Part shown: piece by piece, positions 1 to 7,965 of the stretch
Layout of the letters: each line of letters opens with the position of its first letter
How positions within the stretch are numbered: position 1 is the stretch's first letter
The notes under the pieces: generated by a model
The model's input: only the letters and a program-made list of their open reading frames with translations
Told to the model about the DNA's origin: nothing
Databases searched by the model: none
Program-made: the position numbers and the translations under genes
NCBI RefSeq assembly: GCF_002811985.1
Contig: NZ_NPDU01000002.1
Location: 1 to 64,000 of the forward strand
Direction of reading: 5' to 3'
DNA: 64,000 nucleotides
Source of the DNA: Leptospira adleri
GTDB lineage: Bacteria > Spirochaetota > Leptospiria > Leptospirales > Leptospiraceae

Positions 1-54
1 TGTCCACTTTCATCGTAGCGAGTTGCGCTGCGATTTCGAGTTTTTCATTTTCGG
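1..54. other. Inverted leuA fragment at the window edge (fold-back or inversion)
   Basis: The reverse complement of this stretch encodes T-E-N-E-K-L-E-I-A-A-Q-L-A-T-M-K-V-D, which is what a 2-isopropylmalate synthase should have immediately before its I-I-E-A-G-F-P motif. If bases 1-54 are turned round and joined to base 55, the reading frame runs seamlessly as V-D-I-I-E-A-G-F-P. As written, the same frame is open by chance but encodes unrelated residues. The breakpoint is therefore between bases 54 and 55. A contig-end fold-back or chimeric-read artefact is the likeliest cause; a genuine small inversion is possible. Confidence 0.85.
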
Positions 55-1430
55 TCATCGAGGCCGGGTTTCCAGTTTCCTCTCCGGTTCAATTTCAAGC
101 AGTGGAAAGAATCGCAAGAGAAACTCAAGGTCCGATCATCGCCGCGCTCGCAAGAGCGATGAGAGCCGATATCGAGTCCGCATCCAAAGCGCTACAACCA
201 GCCCAAAAAAGAAGAATTCATACTTTCATCGCCTCCTCTCCGATTCACATGAAATTCAAATTGGGAAAAGAACCTAAAGAAGTTTTGAAGATGGCAATCG
301 AAGCCGTTCAACTCTGTAGAGAATTTGTCGAGGACGTTGAATTTTCTCCGGAAGACGCGACCAGGAGCGAGCCGGAATTTTTAAGAGAACTCTGCGAAGC
401 GGTGATCGAGGCCGGAGCTACGACCATCAACATTCCGGACACGGTCGGTTATACAACCCCGGAAGAATACGGGAATCTATTTAAATTCTTAATTACAAAC
501 GTGAGAGGCGCGCAAAAGGCAATCTTCTCCGCTCACTGTCACAACGACCTTGGGCTCGCCACCGCAAATTCTCTGGCGGCGGTTCGAAACGGAGCCCGTC
601 AGATCGAATGTACGATCAATGGAATCGGAGAAAGAGCGGGGAATACCGCAATGGAAGAAGTTGTGATGGCTATGAAAACCCGTAAGGATTCGTTAGGAAT
701 TCAAACGAGAATTAAGACCGAAGAAATCGCAAGAGCCTCCTATCTCGTTAAGACCATCACGGGTATGCTCGTTCAACCGAACAAGGCAATTGTCGGCGCG
801 AATGCCTTCGCACACGAATCCGGTATTCACCAAGACGGTGTGATCAAACACAGAGAAACTTATGAGATCATGAAGCCGGAAACCGTTGGGCTTTCCTCCA
901 ACCGAATGGTCTTAGGAAGACACAGCGGAAGAGCCGGCTTCAAAGATCGTATCGTCAAGCTCGGTTTTTCTCCCCAAGCGGAAGAGCTGGAAGCGGCTTA
1001 TCAAAGATTCTTAATCATCGCGGATCGAAAAAAAGAAATCTATGACGAAGACATTCGTGCTCTGTTTTCGGATGAGACAAGAAAGTCCACGGGAGATCGT
1101 TTTCAACTGGAAGGATTTACGGTTTCCACCGGAACGAAGAGCACCCCGACTGCCGGCGTGCGAATTTCGATCGATGGTCATATCCGTGAAGAATCCGCGA
1201 CCGGGGACGGCCCCGTAGATGCTATCTACAAAGCGATTCAGAAAACCACTGGTATGGACCCGGATGTTTCCAGATTGGTGATTTCTCCCGTTACGGAAGG
1301 CCAGGATGCAATGGCGGAAGCCTCTGTGACTCTGGAATACAAAGGAGAGAGAGTGGTTGGAAAAGGCAGTTCTACTGACATCATCGAAGCCTGTTCTAGG
1401 GCTTATATTTCTGCTCTAAATCGGCTTTAG
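3..1430 (+). CDS. leuA: 2-isopropylmalate synthase, 5' truncated and disrupted
   Basis: Condenses acetyl-CoA with 2-oxoisovalerate in the first committed step of leucine synthesis. The frame is open from the window edge, but authentic protein sequence begins only at about base 57 (IEAGFP), because the first 54 bases are inverted. The catalytic TIM-barrel domain shows the metal-binding HCHNDLGLATANS motif and the family signature NGIGERAGNTAMEEVV. A flexible linker follows (HQDGVIKH region), then the C-terminal regulatory LeuA dimerisation domain (about the last 120 residues, with DGPVDAIYKAI). The HCHNDLGL and GERAGN wording fits LeuA rather than citramalate synthase CimA, although substrate choice cannot be proved from sequence. 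A GTG at 102 is an internal codon, not the real start. leuB lies at 54095 in the same window but is not linked. It converges with the next gene, 18 bases apart. Confidence 0.9.
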   Translation, partial: STFIVASCAAISSFSFSVIEAGFPVSSPVQFQAVERIARETQGPIIAALARAMRADIESASKALQPAQKRRIHTFIASSPIHMKFKLGKEPKEVLKMAIEAVQLCREFVEDVEFSPEDATRSEPEFLRELCEAVIEAGATTINIPDTVGYTTPEEYGNLFKFLITNVRGAQKAIFSAHCHNDLGLATANSLAAVRNGARQIECTINGIGERAGNTAMEEVVMAMKTRKDSLGIQTRIKTEEIARASYLVKTITGMLVQPNKAIVGANAFAHESGIHQDGVIKHRETYEIMKPETVGLSSNRMVLGRHSGRAGFKDRIVKLGFSPQAEELEAAYQRFLIIADRKKEIYDEDIRALFSDETRKSTGDRFQLEGFTVSTGTKSTPTAGVRISIDGHIREESATGDGPVDAIYKAIQKTTGMDPDVSRLVISPVTEGQDAMAEASVTLEYKGERVVGKGSSTDIIEACSRAYISALNRL

Positions 1431-1448
1431 TTTTTGTTTTGGGGTTAG

Positions 1449-1985
1449 TTATTGAGTGTTTAGTTGGAAACCGTAGGGATAATAGCCTTGCAATGGATTT
1501 GGTTCGAATTCTAACTCTCTGGAAATGAGATTTTTCTCCAAGTTTAAGGTCCAGATCATTCTGTAGATCCCATGAAACCTAGGAACTCCTATGTTTAAAG
1601 TTTCAACGATAGAATCCCCGACTCCAATTTCATCCAACCAGAGCATATAATTAAACAAATAGCACCTTGAAACACCGTGCGCCGCAGCCAAAGCTCCCAA
1701 CAGCGCCCAGGCTCCTGAATTTACGCGAATACTCATCTTCTTCATCTTTCCCACACCCCAGTTGTATTTGATCTTACCAGCCCTCCAATAAAGTCTCTTC
1801 ATAGAAGCAACGTACTTCGTATATCTCCTCAAAAGATAAGGTAACTTTCTCGAAAGAATCTTCCTCTCTTCCAAGTCCAACGAATCCCAAAGAGAGAGCG
1901 GGATAAGAATCGAATCCGTCCCCATATCACCTTCGATCAAAGCCGATTCAATTTTTAACTGAGAATTTAAAGAAAGAAGTTCCAT
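1449..1985 (-). CDS. DUF1564 family protein (Leptospira-specific)
   Basis: A 178-residue protein with the DUF1564 pattern: a basic central part (RRYTKYVASMKRLYWRAGKIKYNWG), then a conserved block beginning at about residue 87, RVNSGAWALLGALAAAHGVSRC, and the YLFNYMLWLDE segment. DUF1564 proteins form a multicopy family known almost only from Leptospira. The conserved block resembles a small helical, possibly ribbon-helix-helix-like DNA-binding unit, but no function is established. No signal peptide or membrane helix is visible. The gene is transcribed away from the fadH-like gene and converges on leuA. Family assignment is firm, function unknown. Confidence 0.85.
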   Translation of the reverse strand: MELLSLNSQLKIESALIEGDMGTDSILIPLSLWDSLDLEERKILSRKLPYLLRRYTKYVASMKRLYWRAGKIKYNWGVGKMKKMSIRVNSGAWALLGALAAAHGVSRCYLFNYMLWLDEIGVGDSIVETLNIGVPRFHGIYRMIWTLNLEKNLISRELEFEPNPLQGYYPYGFQLNTQ

Positions 1986-2290
1986 ATACCGGAAACGGTT
2001 CCGCCAAAAACGCGCAAATAAGAAATCCGATAAAGAAAAAGAAAAAATCTTAGAAAAATAGACGAAGACCTCACTTGAGAAGAAACTCTAAAAAGCTTTC
2101 CAGCCTTTTTACAAAACACCTTTAAAGGAACAGACAAAATTCTTCCTCAAAAGAAGGAATGGATCAGGCTCTTCGTTTAGTTTGAACTCAAACCAAACGA
2201 TTTCAAAACCAAAGAATTCTCTTGCCCGTTTATTGACCCATTTTCAAGGTAGAAACCAAAGATTTTCTTTATACAATACAAAGGTTAGTT
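1986..2290. other. Divergent intergenic region, no gene seen
   Basis: This 305-bp AT-rich spacer separates the DUF1564 gene (-) from the fadH-like gene (+). I see no convincing reading frame or RNA gene. An isolated TTGACC (2233-2238) and TACAAT (2272-2277) exist on the + strand but are 33 bases apart, so they do not form one promoter. AAAGG at 2280-2284 is the likely ribosome-binding site of the downstream gene. Confidence 0.5.
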
Positions 2291-4300
2291 ATGAAATATT
2301 CAGAGATTTTTCAGCCGATTCAAGTCGGTTCGATCACCCTTCCTCACCGAGTAATTATGGGATCCATGCATTTGGGTCTGGAAGGAATGCCGATGACGGC
2401 GGAAAGAATGATCGCATTCTACGGAAAAAGATTCGATGGCGGAGCTTGTTTTATTACGACCGGAGGAATTTCCGTCAACCACGAAGGAAAGGGATCCAAT
2501 ATCTTCTTCAACTTTCAAAAAGAAGAAGATTGCAAAGAACTCTCCGTTGTGGCTAACGCGCTCAAACTGAAGGGAATCTTTTGCGCTCAACTTTTTCACG
2601 CGGGAAGATACGCGTATCACAGAGAACTCGTCGCGCCTTCGGCGCTCCGCGCCCCGATCAACCGATTTATACCCAGACCGCTCTCGGAAGAAGAAGCCTG
2701 GAAAACGATCGAAGACTTCGGAGATTCTGCGCTGAAAGCAAGAGAAGTCGGATTTGGCGCCATTGAAATTATGGGGAGCGAAGGATATTTGGTGAATCAA
2801 TTCTTCTCACCCGTAACCAATCATAGAGAGGATTTTTTCGGGGGAACACCCGAGAAAAGAATGAACTTCGCCATCGAAGTCATGAAGAATGTTCGAAAAA
2901 AAGTCGGAAAAGATTACCCGGTAGTCTATCGTATGTCCGGAATCGATCTCATCCCGGGAAACCCAACCTTTGAAGAAGTGATCACACTCGCAGAAAAACT
3001 CAAAGAGCACGGCGCAGACGCTCTCAATATCGGAATCGGTTGGCACGAGTCCAGAATCCCGACGATCTCCATGCTCGTTCCAAGAGGCGCCTGGGCGAGG
3101 ATCTCTGGAAAGATCAAAGAAAGGGTCAAAGATATTCCGATCATCGCGTCCAACCGAGTCAATATGCCGGAAACCATGTCCCGCATTCTCAAAAACCATG
3201 AAGCGGATATTCTAAGTATGGCACGACCTTTTCTCGCGGATCCTGAAATTCTAAAAAAGATCAAAGCGGATCAGGAAGAAAGGGTCAATACTTGTATCGC
3301 CTGCAACCAGGCCTGTTTAGACCATACTTTCAAAGAACAAATGGTATCTTGTCTCGTAAATCCTTCCGCAAACCGAGAGTTGGAAATCGGCAAACTAAAA
3401 ACCGCGGAAAAAAAACACGTGGTCGTAGTCGGATCCGGACCGGGCGGCCTTGAGTCCGCAAGAGTCAGCGCCGTCAGAGGACACAAAGTCACCGTTCTGG
3501 AAGCATCCGATAAAATCGGAGGACAACTCAATCTTGCGGCTCAGATTCCGGGAAAATCCGAATTCTTTGAGACGATTCGTTATTTTAAGAATGAGCTCAA
3601 AACCCTCGGAGTGGAAATCCAATTCGGTCACCAAGCTACGTTAGACAGCATTATAGCCCTCAAGCCGGACGCTGTGATTTTCGCAACGGGGGTAAAACCG
3701 AGAGAATTCTCTCTTCCAGGGATCGAAAAAAAGAAAACCGCCTCTTACGCCGATTATCTTTCCGGAAAATTCATACCCGGTAAAAAAGTCGCAGTCATCG
3801 GAGGGGGAGGAATCGGATGCGACGTCGCCCACAAACTTACGGAAGAAGAGGCTCCTACCATCGATTCTTACTTTCATAAATACAACGTTCTGTCTTACAC
3901 AAAGGCGCAGATTCAATCTGAAACATCCGATCGAAAGGTTTCCATCTTCCGAAGATCGGGAAAAATCGGATCCGGACTGGGAGCAACCACCGCGTGGGCG
4001 CTTCTTCAGGAGCTTGAATCGAAAGAAGTAGGATTTTACACGTCTCTGAGTTACAAAGAAGTCACCGACAAAGGTCTCGTCATAGAAACCAAAAAAGACG
4101 GACCAGTAACGATAGAATGTGATTCGATCATTCTCTGCGCTGGACAATTGAGCGAAGTTTCCCTTTACGAAGAATTCAAAAGCAAAGTAACGAACATTCC
4201 GACATTCCTAATCGGAGGCGCAAAAGACGCATCGGGGATCGACGCAAAACGCGCGATGTTGGAAGGATTTGAAGCTGCGCTTACCATCGGAGTGAATTAA
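2291..4300 (+). CDS. fadH: NADPH-dependent 2,4-dienoyl-CoA reductase-like flavoenzyme
   Basis: A 669-residue protein, close to E. coli FadH (672), which reduces 2,4-dienoyl-CoA during beta-oxidation of unsaturated fatty acids. The N-terminal half is an Old Yellow Enzyme FMN barrel (IMGSMHLGLEG, QLFHAGRYA, EIMGSEGYLVNQFFSP). The four-cysteine 4Fe-4S site follows at residues 335, 338, 342 and 354 (CIACNQAC then C). The C-terminal half has an FAD dinucleotide motif (VVGSGPGGLESAR, about residue 378) and an NADPH motif (VAVIGGGGIGCDVA, about residue 499). ATG start with AAAGG six bases upstream. Leptospira live on long-chain fatty acids, so a role in beta-oxidation is natural. Related trimethylamine-dehydrogenase-type enzymes share the layout, so the substrate is inferred. 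Confidence 0.85.
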   Translation: MKYSEIFQPIQVGSITLPHRVIMGSMHLGLEGMPMTAERMIAFYGKRFDGGACFITTGGISVNHEGKGSNIFFNFQKEEDCKELSVVANALKLKGIFCAQLFHAGRYAYHRELVAPSALRAPINRFIPRPLSEEEAWKTIEDFGDSALKAREVGFGAIEIMGSEGYLVNQFFSPVTNHREDFFGGTPEKRMNFAIEVMKNVRKKVGKDYPVVYRMSGIDLIPGNPTFEEVITLAEKLKEHGADALNIGIGWHESRIPTISMLVPRGAWARISGKIKERVKDIPIIASNRVNMPETMSRILKNHEADILSMARPFLADPEILKKIKADQEERVNTCIACNQACLDHTFKEQMVSCLVNPSANRELEIGKLKTAEKKHVVVVGSGPGGLESARVSAVRGHKVTVLEASDKIGGQLNLAAQIPGKSEFFETIRYFKNELKTLGVEIQFGHQATLDSIIALKPDAVIFATGVKPREFSLPGIEKKKTASYADYLSGKFIPGKKVAVIGGGGIGCDVAHKLTEEEAPTIDSYFHKYNVLSYTKAQIQSETSDRKVSIFRRSGKIGSGLGATTAWALLQELESKEVGFYTSLSYKEVTDKGLVIETKKDGPVTIECDSIILCAGQLSEVSLYEEFKSKVTNIPTFLIGGAKDASGIDAKRAMLEGFEAALTIGVN

Positions 4301-4324
4301 AAAAAATTAGATTTTTTTTAATTC
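4294..4324 (+). terminator. AT-rich terminator-like hairpin after fadH
   Basis: A perfect 14-bp inverted repeat (arms 4294-4307 and 4311-4324, loop TAG). The left arm contains the stop codon of the fadH-like gene, and the right arm carries a run of eight T. It is weak in GC, so termination efficiency is uncertain. Confidence 0.5.
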
Positions 4325-4378
4325 AAACGCTCTCCTCCGAACACATCGAAGAACCGTTTGTGTTAGGAGGAGAATCTA

Positions 4379-6757
4379 TTGTATCCAAAATTCAGACTTA
4401 TACTCATCATTCTTTTTATCCTTTCCTGCGAGCCGGAATTCAAACCCGCAACGAAAACGGATTCCGATTCCGTACTGGATCTTTCGGGAGACTGGGAAAT
4501 CGAAACGATTCAAAGGGAAGGAATTCCGGAAACTTCGTTCCCAAAAAACAAAATCACAAAAACGGTTAAAATTCCTTCGAACCTCGTAGACTGGGTAAAA
4601 TCGCCAAACGAAGCCATTCTGCTTCGAAAGACTTTTACAAAAACGGCAAAAAACCAAGTCTTCCAAACCCTAAGTTTAGGAAAAATTTCGGACGGCGCCC
4701 GAGTCGTTTTGAACGGAACGGAGCTGCAGGAAACATTGTTTTCTTCGTATCGGAAATCGATCCCTCAAGGTTACGACAGAATCAGAATCTACTCGATTCC
4801 GCAAGAGATTGTCCTCGATTCCAATACGATCGAAGTACGAATCCTACCTTACTTCGACTACGAATTCGGAATCCTTTCGGGTCCGATTTCCATCGGCTCT
4901 TCCGCAACCGTCTGGCAAGAATATTGTTTCTCCGAAATGGGAGGACTTCTCCTGTTTTCTTCGTTTCTTCTCATCGGTGGTTTTTTTCTATTTCTATCCT
5001 TTAGAGAAAAACTAAAAAACGAAAATTTTTACTTCGGATTCTTTCTCGTATTCTTTTCGTGCTATCAAATTTCTCTGAGTCAATTCAAATATCTGACCGG
5101 TTTGGAAGTCTTATACTTAAAGAAATTAGAATATTCCTTTTTATTGTTTTTGTTTCCTCTCTTCTGTAGATTTCTCGCATCCTTTTTAAAAAAACCGATC
5201 CCCCGTATTCAGACTTTTTTGGAAATGTTGTCTTTTATTTTGTTTCTTTCCTTTTGGTTTTTGACGACGGTATCCTCCATCGACTGGAGCAATCGTTACC
5301 TTCACCAATGCCTCTGGATCGGTTACGTAGGACTTTCTCTCGGATGGATTCTTCCGAGCCTTGGCAAACGAAAAGAATCCAGAAAAATTCTTCTTGGAAT
5401 CACCTTTCTCGTTCTTTGCCTCGGAGTGGACGTTCTTTCCGAGAGAGGAAACTTTTCGATGATCCGTCTTTCCGGATTCGGAGTCAGCGGCTTTCTATTC
5501 TTTCTTACTTTGATTCTTGCCGACAAGTTTGTGGGAATGAAAGAAAAACTCAAAACTTGGAACTTGGTTTTGGAAGAGGCGATCCGCAAACGGACCAAGG
5601 AACTCACCCTCAGTCTTCGTGAGATTCAAAATCTAAAGGAACAACAGGACGGGGACTACTTTCTCATCACCCTTCTTTTCCAGCCCTTTCTTTCCAAAAA
5701 TCTCAGGACTGAATATTCGGACATCGAAGTCCACAGAAAACAGTACAAACAATTTCAATTTAAAAATCGCCGGTATGAAATCGGGGGAGACGTAGTTCTG
5801 AACGAATCCGTATTCATCTCCGGGGTGGAATATCAGGTTTTGATCAACGCGGACGCGATGGGAAAATCTCTCCAAGGAGCAAGCGGGGCCCTGATTTTTT
5901 GTTCGATCGTAAAGAGTTTTTTACAAACACCGGACTACGAATTTAGAAGTCCGGAGAATTGGCTTTTTCTACTCTACAAAAATCTGCAGGCGGTCTTTGA
6001 GTCCTTCGACGGAAGTATGCTCGTATCTTCCATTCTTTCCTTATACAAACAGGAAACGGGCGATCTTTTTTATCTAAACTGCGAACATCCTCCGATTCTA
6101 CTTGTTCGAAATCGAAATACAATGTTTCTTTCGGAAGAATTCCATCTTCGCAAGATCGGATTTCCGGATTCGGACCTTCCGATTAGAATCCAATATTTCC
6201 GAGTTTTGCCGGAGGATACGATCCTTTACGGATCGGATGGGCGCGAGGATTTGTATTTGCCCGCGGATTCCGATCCGACCGGGAAACAAAAGGTCTCCTC
6301 CCCCGAACTCTTTTTGAATGCCGTCCAGGATCCGATTCCAAATTTGGAAGTTTTGGAAAGAAGAATCCGAAACATCGGCGAACTTTCCGACGACCTGAGT
6401 TTTCTTAAAATTCAAAGACCGTCTCAGGAGACGGAAACGGATTTAGAGGAAAGCAAATCCTATGAAAGAAAGGGGAAAGAATCTTTTCGAAGAGGAGAAC
6501 TGAGCAAGGCGACGACTTATTTCGCTAGAGCGTCGATTCTAGATCCGGCCCAGCTCCAACTCCCAAAGATTGCGCTTCTCTTAGCAAAAAAAACGCGGAA
6601 TTTCAAATTGATCCGTCTTTTCTCCGAAAAGTTACTCCTCCGTTCGCAGGGAATCTTCTTGAAAAGCTCGGCCCATGTCAATTTGCCTCGGATTTCAGAA
6701 TTTTCCGGTAAAAAAAGATCCGAGATTGGAGGCAAAGAAAGAAAAAAGGCATCATAA
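4379..6757 (+). CDS. Membrane-anchored PP2C/SpoIIE-type phosphatase with lipobox
   Basis: A 792-residue multidomain signalling protein. Start is TTG at 4379, supported by a strong AGGAGG eight bases upstream; no better start exists. Residues 1-17 form a signal peptide ending in a possible lipobox (FILSC). Residues of about 30-170 look like a beta-sandwich sensor similar to the 7TMR-DISM extracellular domain. About seven hydrophobic helices follow (residues 180-385). A coiled-coil linker (about 390-425) leads into a SpoIIE-like PP2C domain with the metal-binding acidic residues present: GGDVV, NADAMGKSLQGAS, YGSDGRED and the final SDDLSFL. The C-terminus (about 690-760) resembles one or two TPR helices. 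It probably senses an envelope signal and dephosphorylates a cytoplasmic serine/threonine target such as an anti-sigma antagonist. No partner gene is adjacent. Domain calls are strong, target unknown. Confidence 0.8.
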   Translation: MYPKFRLILIILFILSCEPEFKPATKTDSDSVLDLSGDWEIETIQREGIPETSFPKNKITKTVKIPSNLVDWVKSPNEAILLRKTFTKTAKNQVFQTLSLGKISDGARVVLNGTELQETLFSSYRKSIPQGYDRIRIYSIPQEIVLDSNTIEVRILPYFDYEFGILSGPISIGSSATVWQEYCFSEMGGLLLFSSFLLIGGFFLFLSFREKLKNENFYFGFFLVFFSCYQISLSQFKYLTGLEVLYLKKLEYSFLLFLFPLFCRFLASFLKKPIPRIQTFLEMLSFILFLSFWFLTTVSSIDWSNRYLHQCLWIGYVGLSLGWILPSLGKRKESRKILLGITFLVLCLGVDVLSERGNFSMIRLSGFGVSGFLFFLTLILADKFVGMKEKLKTWNLVLEEAIRKRTKELTLSLREIQNLKEQQDGDYFLITLLFQPFLSKNLRTEYSDIEVHRKQYKQFQFKNRRYEIGGDVVLNESVFISGVEYQVLINADAMGKSLQGASGALIFCSIVKSFLQTPDYEFRSPENWLFLLYKNLQAVFESFDGSMLVSSILSLYKQETGDLFYLNCEHPPILLVRNRNTMFLSEEFHLRKIGFPDSDLPIRIQYFRVLPEDTILYGSDGREDLYLPADSDPTGKQKVSSPELFLNAVQDPIPNLEVLERRIRNIGELSDDLSFLKIQRPSQETETDLEESKSYERKGKESFRRGELSKATTYFARASILDPAQLQLPKIALLLAKKTRNFKLIRLFSEKLLLRSQGIFLKSSAHVNLPRISEFSGKKRSEIGGKERKKAS

Positions 6758-7001
6758 TTCTCCAGTTAAAGAATTTATTGTTGAATTTGTTTCAATTTAA
6801 TACTATAAGTCATAATTAATTCATTCTTTAGAAAAGACTCGGGCACTTTTCGGAAGAAGGAAGCAAGTGAATCAGTCTCCTAATCTCCTGTTCACTGATT
6901 GCCGTCTAAAGCCAGCTCGCTTGCTGGGGTAGAATCCAATTCTCATTCTTATAAAATGGGAATCGGATTCCTCCCCGGAATTTTATCTGTTGGGTGAACT
7001 C
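6758..7001. other. Intergenic region, no gene seen
   Basis: A 244-bp gap between the phosphatase gene and a small hypothetical gene. The first half is AT-rich without a clear terminator. The second half holds the hairpin described separately at 6932-6970 and a smaller CCAGC/GCTGG stem-loop at 6912-6927. No reading frame of interest is present. Confidence 0.5.
6932..6970 (+). promoter_or_regulatory. Long imperfect leader hairpin
   Basis: Arms 6932-6946 and 6956-6970 form a 15-bp stem with one A-C mismatch and one G-T wobble; the loop is 9 bases and contains TATAAA. No T run follows on either side, so this is not an obvious intrinsic terminator. It ends 31 bases before the ATG at 7002 and may shape the leader of that gene, or be a decayed palindrome. 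Confidence 0.4.
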
Positions 7002-7355
7002 ATGAATATGAAAATTTATTCCGGCGCATTTACTTCCCCAAAGGTGGAACAACCTCCTTTGTTCGTTACCAAAAACGGACTCAAGAGAAAGATCAACGTG
7101 CAAGAACCTCAAAAAGTTCTGGAAAAATCACTCGCCTATAGCCTGGAAAAAAACGTTCTTTTGATTTCCTATACTCTTCTTTTGGATCATACCGGAGACA
7201 CTCGAATCGCGGAGAACAGCTACCTACGTTTTTCCGAAAGATTCAGAGAAACGTTCACGCAAGATTCCTGGTTTTTTTTATCCAATCGAATCGAAACCTT
7301 TCTCAAAGAATACGAACAGTCCAAACTGGATTTTAAATATGAATCGGAATTCTAG
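7002..7355 (+). CDS. Hypothetical protein, 117 aa
   Basis: I do not recognise this protein. From the ATG at 7002 it is 117 residues, mixed charged, without signal peptide or membrane helix (…QEPQKVLEKSLAYSLEKNVLLISY…). A TTG at 6990 would add four residues, but neither start has a clear Shine-Dalgarno; a second ATG lies at 7008. Codon use resembles the neighbours, and the third-position pattern supports real coding. It stands alone between the phosphatase gene and slyD. Confidence 0.6.
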   Translation: MNMKIYSGAFTSPKVEQPPLFVTKNGLKRKINVQEPQKVLEKSLAYSLEKNVLLISYTLLLDHTGDTRIAENSYLRFSERFRETFTQDSWFFLSNRIETFLKEYEQSKLDFKYESEF

Positions 7356-7474
7356 ATAAAATTCTGATTGAGTTAAACCGCACACAATTTAGCCTGAAAA
7401 GTACTTAGATTCCGGTATTTTTCTGAAACCCGATTCCTGCCAGAATTTTGAATTTATCCTATTTGGAGCTATCC

Positions 7475-7945
<471 letters not shown>

Positions 7946-7965
7946 GAAACAGTCCCTAACCGTTC

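Noticed and set aside
23..277. 84-residue frame at the left edge
   Set aside because: It runs across the inverted leuA segment and then out of frame through authentic leuA; it is an artefact of the junction.
2233..2277. TTGACC and TACAAT as one promoter for the fadH-like gene
   Set aside because: The spacing is 33 bases rather than about 17, so they cannot form a normal sigma-70 promoter.
7448..7474. TTG start for slyD
   Set aside because: It adds nine residues absent from the family, and the ATG at 7475 has a well-placed GGAG.
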